Assembly (NCBI GenBank): GCA_031556335.1
Contig: JAVBTE010000002.1
Span: forward strand, 1 to 6,322
DNA length: 6,322 bases
Source: Limiplasma sp031556335
GTDB taxonomy: Bacteria > Bacillota > Clostridia > Christensenellales > Aristaeellaceae
Direction: 5' to 3'
Shown here: piece after piece, positions 1 to 5,206 of the stretch
Layout of the letters: each line of letters opens with the position of its first letter
Numbering within the stretch: position 1 is the stretch's first letter
Notes under the pieces: model-generated
Told to the model about the DNA's origin: nothing
The model's database searches: none
The model's input: only the letters and a program-made list of their open reading frames with translations
Program-made: the position numbers and the translations under genes

Positions 1-28
1 GACGCGTCAAAACGCAACGGTGGCTTTG

Positions 29-57
29 GGTTCTGGCGGCTTCATGCCGCCAGAACC
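29..57 (+). promoter_or_regulatory. Perfect 12-bp hairpin upstream of the first transporter ATPase gene
   Basis: Bases 29-40 (GGTTCTGGCGGC) are fully complementary to bases 46-57 around a five-base loop, TTCAT. No T-run follows, so it is not a standard intrinsic terminator. It lies 58 bases before the TTG start of the ATPase gene. In binding-protein transporter operons, hairpins between the binding-protein gene and the membrane or ATPase genes often protect the upstream mRNA, so that more binding protein is made. That role is inferred here, because the upstream gene is outside the window. The rest of bases 1-115 shows no promoter or gene I can support; all three plus frames are open for roughly the first 100 bases, which is too short to interpret. 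Confidence 0.6.
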
Positions 58-103
58 GAACCCGTACACCCTTTCTCTTTGCGGGGGAACAGAAATATGA
101 AAC

Positions 104-110
104 GAGGGTG
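104..110 (+). promoter_or_regulatory. Ribosome binding site that decides a TTG start
   Basis: The sequence GAGGGTG sits just before the TTG codon at 116, with seven bases between the GAGGG core and the codon. The reading frame is closed upstream by a TGA at 98-100 and no ATG occurs in frame near the expected N-terminus, so this site is the main argument for the TTG start. An ATG at 97 with its own frame stops after four codons. Confidence 0.6.
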
Positions 111-115
111 AAATT

Positions 116-1621
116 TTGCAGGATAGCATTTTGAAAATCGAACATGTCAGCAAATTCTACCCTGGCGTTACCGCGCTGAATGATGTAAGCTTTGAAATCA
201 AGCAGGGAGAAGTGCGCGCCATATGCGGCGAAAACGGCGCGGGAAAGTCCACCCTGATCAAGTGCATCATGGGGGTAGAGCGGCAGGACAAGGGCAGCAT
301 CACCATGAATTATGGCGGCCAGTGGGTTGTGAACGCAAACGCCATGGAAGCGCAAAACCGCGGGGTTTTCGCAAATTACCAAAGCGTTACGATCGCGCCG
401 GACCTGAGCATCGCCGAAAACTATTTCCTGGGGTGCCAGCCCACCAGGGGCCTGTTTGTGGACTGGCGCAAGATGACCGAAGAGAGCCAGAAGGTCATCG
501 ACAAATTCGAGATGAACGTGGACCCCAACGCCAAAATCTGCGAGCTGTCCATTGCCATGCAGGCCATGGTCACCATCAGCAAAATCTCCATCAACAAAGA
601 CATCAAACTTGTCATTCTGGACGAGCCCACCGCGCTGCTTGAAAATGACAAGGTGGAAATATTGTTCCGCTTCGTGCGCGAATTAAAAGAGCGCGGCGTC
701 AGCGTCATCTATATCTCTCACCGGCTTGAGGAGATCATGGAGATTTGCGATTCGGTGACGATCCTCAAAGACGGCACCTATGTGGACACGCTGCCTGTTT
801 CCCAGGTGAGCAAGGACCGGCTCATCGCCCTGATGGTGGGCCGGGAAATGACCGACATCTACAACATCGAGCACTTTGAACCGGGCGAAGAACTGCTGCG
901 GGTTGAAAACTTTTCCGACAGCAAGCATTTTCACGACATCAATTTTACGCTTCACCGGGGCGAAATTCTGGGGTTTGTGGGCCTGGTGGGCGCTGGGCGC
1001 AGCGAAATCATGCGCGCCCTGATCGGCGTGGAAAAGCGGCTGACCGGCGACGTGTACCTTTCCGGCGAAAAGGCGAGCATCAAAAACCCAACGGACGCGC
1101 TTTCGCATGGCATCGGCTTCCTGACGGAGGACCGCCGGGCGGACGGGTGCGCGCTGGTGCTTTCCATCAAGAACAACATCAACATGAGTTCTTTGGACAT
1201 GATCAGCAAGCTGGGTTTTATCAACCTTCACAAGGAAACAAAGCGCGCCGAGGAGTTTTCCAAAAACGTCAATGTGAAAACGCCCTCCATTGAGCAGCTT
1301 GTGGGCAATCTCTCCGGCGGCAACCAGCAGAAGGTGGTCATTGCCAAACTGCTCTGCCGCGCCCCCGATATCCTGATTTTTGACGAACCCACGGTGGGCA
1401 TTGACGTGGGCGCCAAGCAGGAAATTTTCAAGCTGATCGAACGCCTGACCCAGCAAGGCCGGGGAATCATCCTGATTTCTTCCTATCTACCGGAAGTGAT
1501 GGGCCTTTCCGACCGCCTGATCGTGATGGCCCAGGGCGGAATCACAGCCGAATTTGGAAAAGAGGAATTGAAGACGCTGACCGAAGAGGAAATCCTCCGC
1601 AAAGCGTCTATCGAACAATAA
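116..1621 (+). CDS. Sugar ABC transporter ATP-binding protein, two-domain RbsA/MglA type
   Basis: This 501-residue cytoplasmic ATPase should power import of a monosaccharide through the permease encoded directly downstream. Its length is normal for the family. The first nucleotide-binding domain shows Walker A GENGAGKST (38-46), the Q-loop Gln89, a degenerate signature beginning LSIAMQAM (144-151), Walker B LVILDEPTALL (165-175) and the switch His202. The second domain shows a Walker A-like GLVGAGRSE (289-297) with Arg in place of the catalytic Lys, TEDR (337-340), a full signature LSGGNQQK (399-406), Walker B ILIFDEPTVGID (419-430), and Ser where the switch His would be (456). The good Walker A and the good signature therefore lie in opposite halves, giving one competent and one degenerate ATP site, as known for this family. 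The TTG start is chosen from the ribosome binding site and the upstream stop. The downstream permease begins 12 bases after the stop, so the two are co-transcribed. The substrate is not determinable. Confidence 0.95.
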   Translation: MQDSILKIEHVSKFYPGVTALNDVSFEIKQGEVRAICGENGAGKSTLIKCIMGVERQDKGSITMNYGGQWVVNANAMEAQNRGVFANYQSVTIAPDLSIAENYFLGCQPTRGLFVDWRKMTEESQKVIDKFEMNVDPNAKICELSIAMQAMVTISKISINKDIKLVILDEPTALLENDKVEILFRFVRELKERGVSVIYISHRLEEIMEICDSVTILKDGTYVDTLPVSQVSKDRLIALMVGREMTDIYNIEHFEPGEELLRVENFSDSKHFHDINFTLHRGEILGFVGLVGAGRSEIMRALIGVEKRLTGDVYLSGEKASIKNPTDALSHGIGFLTEDRRADGCALVLSIKNNINMSSLDMISKLGFINLHKETKRAEEFSKNVNVKTPSIEQLVGNLSGGNQQKVVIAKLLCRAPDILIFDEPTVGIDVGAKQEIFKLIERLTQQGRGIILISSYLPEVMGLSDRLIVMAQGGITAEFGKEELKTLTEEEILRKASIEQ

Positions 1622-1633
1622 GGAGAGAAAGCC

Positions 1634-2608
1634 ATGACAACGAACCGCAGATTGCCGCAGGGGCCGCTGAACCAGGTTTTCAAAAGAACCGAGTTCACGC
1701 TGGGCATCATCATCATAGCGCTGTTTGCACTGGCCGGCATCTTTACCAAAAACTTCACCAGCGCCTATAACCTTACCAACCTTACCAAACAGGGCTCCAT
1801 CGTCGGCGTGATGGCCGTGGCGCAAACCGTGGTGATCATTGCGGGCGGCATTGATATTTCCGGCGGCGCGGTGGCCGGTTTGGGCTGCATGACCATGGCT
1901 CTTTTGCAAACCCGGACTGACACGCCCTTTGCGCTGACCCTTGTGGCCTGCCTGGCGGTCACCGTGCTTTGCGGATTCCTCAACGGCATCATCATCTTCG
2001 ACCTGAACGTGCCCGCCATGATCGCGACCCTGGGAACCCAGACCGTGATTCGCGGCATTGTGAAACTGCTTTGCGGGGGCCTGAACGTGACCTACACCGA
2101 CGCCCGCATCCTGGACATCGGCACCGGAAAGCTGTTTGGCTTCATCCCCTACCTGGCGCTTATCTGGCTAACGGTGGCGGTGATCGTCATCATCATTCTG
2201 CGCTACACCATTTTCGGCCGCAACCTGTACGTGGTCGGCTCCGGCATCAATGTGGCGAAGCTCAGCGGCATCAAGGTCCGCAAAATGTATTATATGGTCT
2301 ATTCCTTTGCCGGGCTTTTGTACGGCATTGCGGCAATCATGCTGGCGGCCCGGGTGGGCATGGCGCAACCGGGAACCGGCGAGGGATACGACATGAGCGC
2401 CATTGCGGCCGCTGTCATTGGCGGCGCTTCCCTGGCCGGCGGCCGGGGCGCGGTAACCGGCACGCTGCTGGGAACGGTGCTGATGGTGCTCATCACCAAC
2501 GCGGGCACCGCCTTCCAGATTGACCCCTACATTCTGGACGTGACCACCGGCGTGCTGATTATCTTTGCCGTGGCCATGGATATGATCAAGACCCGGAAGA
2601 AGGCGTAA
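1634..2608 (+). CDS. Sugar ABC transporter permease, RbsC type
   Basis: This 324-residue inner-membrane protein belongs to the RbsC/XylH/MglC permease family and should form a homodimeric channel with the ATPase encoded immediately upstream. It has about nine or ten hydrophobic segments, the first near residues 21-39 and the last near 298-317. Family landmarks are GGIDISGGAVAGLG (71-84), NVPAMIATLGT (125-135), TIFGRNLYVVGSG (192-204) followed by AKLSGIKV, and the glycine-rich stretch from GTGEGYDMSAIAAA (247-260) to VIGGASLAGGRGAVTG (261-276). The usual DLSVGS-like motif after the second helix reads DISGGA here, a modest deviation. The ATG at 1634 is preceded by AGGAG at 1621-1625, which overlaps the final A of the ATPase stop codon, so the two genes are tightly spaced. 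The C-terminus is basic (KTRKKA), as expected on the cytoplasmic side. The transported sugar cannot be inferred. Confidence 0.95.
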   Translation: MTTNRRLPQGPLNQVFKRTEFTLGIIIIALFALAGIFTKNFTSAYNLTNLTKQGSIVGVMAVAQTVVIIAGGIDISGGAVAGLGCMTMALLQTRTDTPFALTLVACLAVTVLCGFLNGIIIFDLNVPAMIATLGTQTVIRGIVKLLCGGLNVTYTDARILDIGTGKLFGFIPYLALIWLTVAVIVIIILRYTIFGRNLYVVGSGINVAKLSGIKVRKMYYMVYSFAGLLYGIAAIMLAARVGMAQPGTGEGYDMSAIAAAVIGGASLAGGRGAVTGTLLGTVLMVLITNAGTAFQIDPYILDVTTGVLIIFAVAMDMIKTRKKA

Positions 2609-2643
2609 CGCGGCCTTTCCTTCCCGCCTATTTCAAAATAGTT

Positions 2644-2649
2644 GAGGGG
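2644..2649 (+). promoter_or_regulatory. Ribosome binding site for the small membrane protein
   Basis: GAGGGG ends seven bases before the ATG at 2657. This favours that ATG over the in-frame TTG at 2642, which would overlap the site itself, and over the later in-frame ATGs at 2690 and beyond. Confidence 0.65.
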
Positions 2650-2656
2650 CTTGCCA

Positions 2657-3049
2657 ATGCAAACAGCGCCGAACCAAACACCGAATTCCATGGCCATGCC
2701 CGATATGATGGACATGATGGTCGCCATCACATATTTTTGCTTTGGCGTGTACTGCCTTTCTTCTTATTTCCTCCTGCGAAAAAGAAAGGTTCTGGTCGCC
2801 AATAAAATCCTCTATCCCCGCGATTGCGACCCGGCCCGATGCCGCAAGCCCGAGGCGTTTATCTCCTTCATCCTGCCCCGGGTGCTGCTTCTTGGCGTGG
2901 TACTGGTGCTGTTTGGCGGGCTGTTTCTGCTGGACCATTTTGTGGGCACTGGCAGCCCCTGGCTGACCCTGGTAACCATCTTCCTTCCGTTGGCCTTCTT
3001 TGCCTGGTATGTACGGGAGCAGCGCAAAGCCACCCAGCGGTTTTGGTGA
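2657..3049 (+). CDS. Small three-helix membrane protein of unknown function
   Basis: I do not recognise this 130-residue protein. It has a polar, methionine-rich N-terminus (MAMPDMMDMM at 12-21), a first hydrophobic helix at about 20-40, a basic RKRK (41-44), then a loop with YPRDCDPARC (53-62) containing a Cys-x4-Cys pair. Two more helices follow, at about 69-93 and 101-118, and the tail is basic (VREQRKATQRFW). No signal peptide or known domain is visible. The start at ATG 2657 is chosen from the GAGGGG site seven bases upstream; a TTG at 2642 would add five residues. The gene lies 48 bases after the permease stop on the same strand, with no terminator-like hairpin between them, and the plus-strand terminator comes only after it, so it is probably the last gene of the transporter operon. 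A role as an accessory to the transporter is only guilt by position. Confidence 0.75.
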   Translation: MQTAPNQTPNSMAMPDMMDMMVAITYFCFGVYCLSSYFLLRKRKVLVANKILYPRDCDPARCRKPEAFISFILPRVLLLGVVLVLFGGLFLLDHFVGTGSPWLTLVTIFLPLAFFAWYVREQRKATQRFW

Positions 3050-3079
3050 GCGGCTGGGCCGCCAAAGCCCTTCAAGCCC

Positions 3080-3103
3080 TTTTAGGGGCTGCTGCCCCTA
3101 AAA
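3080..3103. repeat. Perfect 10-bp palindrome in the convergent intergenic region
   Basis: TTTTAGGGGC (3080-3089) pairs perfectly with GCCCCTAAAA (3094-3103) across a four-base loop, TGCT. The T-run is on the 5' arm and the A-run on the 3' arm, the reverse of an intrinsic terminator, and no free T-run follows on either strand. A short direct repeat AAGCCCTT (3065-3072 and 3074-3081) abuts it. It resembles the kind of palindromic intergenic element that is dispersed in many Clostridia genomes, but that is an impression, not a search result. Confidence 0.6.
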
Positions 3104-3122
3104 CCCTGCCCAGGGCCCCTCA

Positions 3123-3147
3123 TTTGACCGCGTTTCACGCGGTCAAA
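3123..3147. repeat. Second perfect 10-bp palindrome in the convergent intergenic region
   Basis: TTTGACCGCG (3123-3132) pairs with CGCGGTCAAA (3138-3147) across a five-base loop, TTTCA. Like its neighbour, it has Ts on the 5' arm and As on the 3' arm and no T-run after it on either strand, so it is not a conventional terminator. It begins 20 bases after the first palindrome ends. It may be part of the same repeat unit, may slow or protect transcript ends from either operon, or may bind a protein as DNA. The function is unknown. Confidence 0.55.
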
Positions 3148-3173
3148 ACCATAACCATTCCTTAAGGGTTAGC

Positions 3174-3206
3174 AAAAGGTTCATGCAGTCTCCCTGCATG
3201 AACCTT
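3174..3206 (-). terminator. Probable intrinsic terminator of the minus-strand operon
   Basis: AAGGTTCATGCAG (3176-3188) and CTGCATGAACCTT (3194-3206) form a perfect 13-bp stem with a five-base loop. Read on the minus strand, the stem runs into TTTT (complement of 3174-3177, two of these bases inside the stem) before GC. It lies about 65 bases downstream of the epimerase stop. The short U-run makes it a weaker candidate than the plus-strand terminator beside it. Confidence 0.55.
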
Positions 3207-3212
3207 ACAGCT

Positions 3213-3253
3213 GCCGCTGATTAGCCACAGCTGATCAGCGGCCTGCTTTTTTT
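3213..3253 (+). terminator. Rho-independent terminator of the plus-strand operon
   Basis: Bases 3213-3225 pair with 3230-3242 as a 13-bp stem with a single G-U wobble (3222 with 3233) and a four-base CACA loop. After four bases (CTGC) come seven Ts at 3247-3253. This is the only hairpin in the junction with a proper T-run in the plus direction, so transcripts of the ATPase, permease and small membrane protein genes most likely end here, 17 bases short of the end of the opposing epimerase gene. Confidence 0.85.
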
Positions 3254-3270
3254 GTTGATCCCGCTTTCCC

Positions 3271-4218
3271 CTATTTCAGCAGCTCTTCCTCCCGCTCGCG
3301 GAAGTAGAGCGTTTCGGCGACCAGGCTGTCCTTCAGCGCCGCCGGGTGCTGGCCATACATAATGGCATACGCGTCGCGCCCCGGCCCCAGGGGTTCGCCG
3401 GTCACAAAGCGGCCCTCCTGGTTGTAGCCAATCAGGTACAGGGCGCGGATCACCGTGTCAATGTCCATCATGCCATTGCCAAGGGGCAGGCGGTTGGAAT
3501 CCTCCACATGCAGGTTCACCAGCGCGTCCCCCGCGCTGAGGATGGCTTCGCCGATGTGCCTTTCGCCGCAGAGCATATGAAAAATATCGCCGTTGATGTG
3601 CCCCACCCCCGGGTGGTCCACATCCCGAATGTACTGCTGCGCGGTCTCAATGGTATGGCACAGGTTGCATTCGGCGCTGTTGATGGGTTCAATGGCGCAC
3701 TTCACGCCCGTTTCCACAAACACATCCGCCACAGAGCGGAGGGTCGCCACGCTGCGGGCATAGTCCGAGCTGTCGTAGGGGCTGGCGGTGCCCACAACCC
3801 CAGGAACCGTCAGCATGTACTTGCCCCCAACGCTTTTGCAAAACCGCGTTTCTTCAATCATATATTCCCGCGCTGTCTGGCGGGCAAAATTGTTGTTGGT
3901 GGAAAGCGCGTTGGCGTGGGTGAAAAAGCCGCAAATGCCGGAAACCTGGATGCCGTACTTGTCCAGAATTTTTTTGGTCCCGCTTAGGTCCGCCTGAAAG
4001 CCCACGTCTTTCCCGCCGTAATCTCCGCCCAGCTCAATATAGCCTACGTTGTGCCTTTTCAGCCTGTCGCAGGCTTCTTCCAGCGTTTCCAGGCCAAATA
4101 CCCATGTGCTGAAAGACATATCCATCCTTCGTTTTAGCCGTTCCGGGTGCTCGGCTTTCAGTTGGTCAAAACGATACTTGATGCTTTGGTTGAGCTCCTC
4201 TAACCGCGACAGTTTCAT
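3271..4218 (-). CDS. Sugar phosphate isomerase/epimerase, TIM-barrel (xylose isomerase-like) family
   Basis: This 315-residue cytoplasmic enzyme belongs to the AP-endonuclease-2/xylose-isomerase-like TIM-barrel family, which includes D-tagatose/D-psicose 3-epimerases and IolE-type inositol enzymes. The four metal ligands expected for a divalent-metal epimerase can be placed at Glu177 (in IEPIN), Asp211 (in GDIFHM), His237 (in LHVEDSNR) and Glu275 (in TGEPLGPG). Other landmarks are STWVFG (37-42), probably the first barrel strand, YIELGGDYGG (60-69) and SGICGFFTHAN (93-103). About 33 residues, charged and probably helical, precede the first strand. The start at 4218 is supported by GAGGAGGG six bases upstream; the internal Met32 and Met34 lack a well-spaced site. 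The gene follows the minus-strand permease with a 12-base gap and its ribosome binding site overlaps the permease stop, so it likely acts on the sugar that system imports. It could be an epimerase, an isomerase or a dehydratase; the substrate is unknown. Confidence 0.88.
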   Translation of the reverse strand: MKLSRLEELNQSIKYRFDQLKAEHPERLKRRMDMSFSTWVFGLETLEEACDRLKRHNVGYIELGGDYGGKDVGFQADLSGTKKILDKYGIQVSGICGFFTHANALSTNNNFARQTAREYMIEETRFCKSVGGKYMLTVPGVVGTASPYDSSDYARSVATLRSVADVFVETGVKCAIEPINSAECNLCHTIETAQQYIRDVDHPGVGHINGDIFHMLCGERHIGEAILSAGDALVNLHVEDSNRLPLGNGMMDIDTVIRALYLIGYNQEGRFVTGEPLGPGRDAYAIMYGQHPAALKDSLVAETLYFREREEELLK

Positions 4219-4224
4219 GGCAGA

Positions 4225-4232
4225 CCCTCCTC
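4225..4232 (-). promoter_or_regulatory. Ribosome binding site of the epimerase, overlapping the permease stop
   Basis: On the minus strand GAGGAGGG spans 4232-4225, six bases before the ATG at 4218. Its first two bases lie inside the TGA stop of the permease (4233-4231). Ribosomes ending the permease therefore sit on the initiation site of the epimerase, which favours translational coupling and fixes the start of the epimerase. Confidence 0.75.
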
Positions 4233-5193
4233 ACTTTTCAACGTGCAACCGCATGGAGCTGATGGCGATGGAAAACAGAATCAAAACCCCGAAGGAAATC
4301 TGCTGCAAATACGGGCTGACCTTCAGCAGGTTCAGCGCGTTAAAGATAACGCCGGTCAGCAGCACGCCGCAGAAGGTACCCAGCATGTTGCCCTTGCCGC
4401 CGTTGATGGGCGCGCCGCCAATGATAACAGCGCCAATGGCTTGCAGCTCCATGCCCGAGCCCGTGGACGCCTGGGACGCGCCCAGACGGGAAACCAGCAT
4501 CACCACCGCGATGCCGATCATCACGCCGCTGGTGACAAAGAACATGATTTTGTTCCAATTGACCCGGATGCCCGCCAGGAAAGCCGCCTTCTGGTTGTTG
4601 CCAATGGCGAATACCCGCCGCCCAAACTGCGTGTATTTCAGCAAAATGGAAATGGCCGCATAGCCCACCACACTGACCACAAACAAAAGCGGAATGGTGT
4701 TGAACACATAGGTGCCGGCAAAGTATTCCATCTGATCAAAGATGGTTGCGTTGCCGCCTCCCGTAATGGTCAGGCACAGGCCGGTATAGATGCTGGTGGT
4801 GGCCAGGGTGATGATAAAAGACGGGGCCTTGAACAGCACGGAAAGAATGCCGTTGAACGCCGAGCAGGCCGTGGCCACGGCAATCGCCACCAGAATGCCG
4901 ATGATGTCCGGTTCCCAGCGTTTCAGCGCCAGGCAGGCCATGGTTCCGGCAAACCCGATAATGGAACCGACGGAGATATCGAAGTTTCCGGAAATGATCA
5001 GCACGGTCATGCCGGCGGAAACCAGCCCAAGGGTGGAAATTTGCGATAACACGCCCTTGATGTTTTCGATGGACAAAAACCTGGGGTTGATGGATTGGGT
5101 CACAATGCCCAGCACAATAATGATGGAGATGAGATAAAACGATTGCGAAGTAACGATCTTCTTCATGTAGGGCAGTTGCAGCAGTTTGCGCAT
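4231..5193 (-). CDS. Sugar ABC transporter permease, RbsC type (second system)
   Basis: This 320-residue inner-membrane protein is a second RbsC-family permease and should work with the ATPase encoded just upstream at 5205-6322. It has about nine or ten hydrophobic segments from about residues 18-33 to 298-312. Landmarks are ISGNFDISVGSIIGFAG (67-83), KAPSFIITLATTS (122-134), TQFGRRVFAIGNNQKAA (188-204) followed by FLAGIRV, and GSGMELQAIGAVIIGG (245-260) followed by APINGGKGNMLGT. It differs from the plus-strand permease at most positions outside these motifs, so the two are old paralogues and not a recent duplication. The start at 5193 is backed by AGGAGG seven bases upstream; a later in-frame Met10 has no such site. 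The spacing to the ATPase stop is 11 bases. The substrate cannot be read from sequence, but the epimerase downstream suggests a monosaccharide or polyol that needs isomerisation before breakdown. Confidence 0.95.
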   Translation of the reverse strand: MRKLLQLPYMKKIVTSQSFYLISIIIVLGIVTQSINPRFLSIENIKGVLSQISTLGLVSAGMTVLIISGNFDISVGSIIGFAGTMACLALKRWEPDIIGILVAIAVATACSAFNGILSVLFKAPSFIITLATTSIYTGLCLTITGGGNATIFDQMEYFAGTYVFNTIPLLFVVSVVGYAAISILLKYTQFGRRVFAIGNNQKAAFLAGIRVNWNKIMFFVTSGVMIGIAVVMLVSRLGASQASTGSGMELQAIGAVIIGGAPINGGKGNMLGTFCGVLLTGVIFNALNLLKVSPYLQQISFGVLILFSIAISSMRLHVEK

Positions 5194-5200
5194 GTCCGTT

Positions 5201-5206
5201 CCTCCT
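5201..5206 (-). promoter_or_regulatory. Ribosome binding site of the second permease, overlapping the ATPase stop
   Basis: AGGAGG on the minus strand (5206-5201) lies seven bases before the ATG at 5193. Its first two bases are the AG of the TAG stop of the preceding ATPase (5207-5205). This is the same stop-on-Shine-Dalgarno layout as at the next junction in this operon. Confidence 0.75.

Noticed and set aside
683..1456. Long open frame of 257 codons on the minus strand opposite the first ATPase
   Set aside because: It is antisense to a gene with intact family motifs; such shadows are common in GC-rich coding sequence. No ribosome binding site or recognisable domain.
1487..1909. Minus-strand open frame of 140 codons across the ATPase-permease junction
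   Set aside because: Antisense to two overlapping-operon genes with clear homology, and no domain visible.
2824..3165. Plus-strand open frame of 113 codons overlapping the small membrane protein and the palindromes
   Set aside because: It runs through both palindromes, overlaps a better-supported gene in another frame and has no convincing start site. Its C-terminal part is just a translation of the hairpins.
3050..3270. Possible CRISPR array or riboswitch in the hairpin-rich intergenic region
   Set aside because: The hairpins have unrelated sequences and no regular repeat-spacer pattern. The region lies downstream of both operons, where a riboswitch controlling them would not be expected.
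3346..3987. Plus-strand open frame of 213 codons opposite the epimerase
   Set aside because: The minus strand encodes a full TIM-barrel enzyme with metal ligands. The antisense product is low-complexity (rich in Ala, His, Val) and has no support.
4243..5049. Plus-strand open frame of 268 codons opposite the second permease
   Set aside because: The translation is rich in Gly, His, Gln and Asn, typical of the antisense of a membrane-protein gene; the minus-strand permease explains the sequence.
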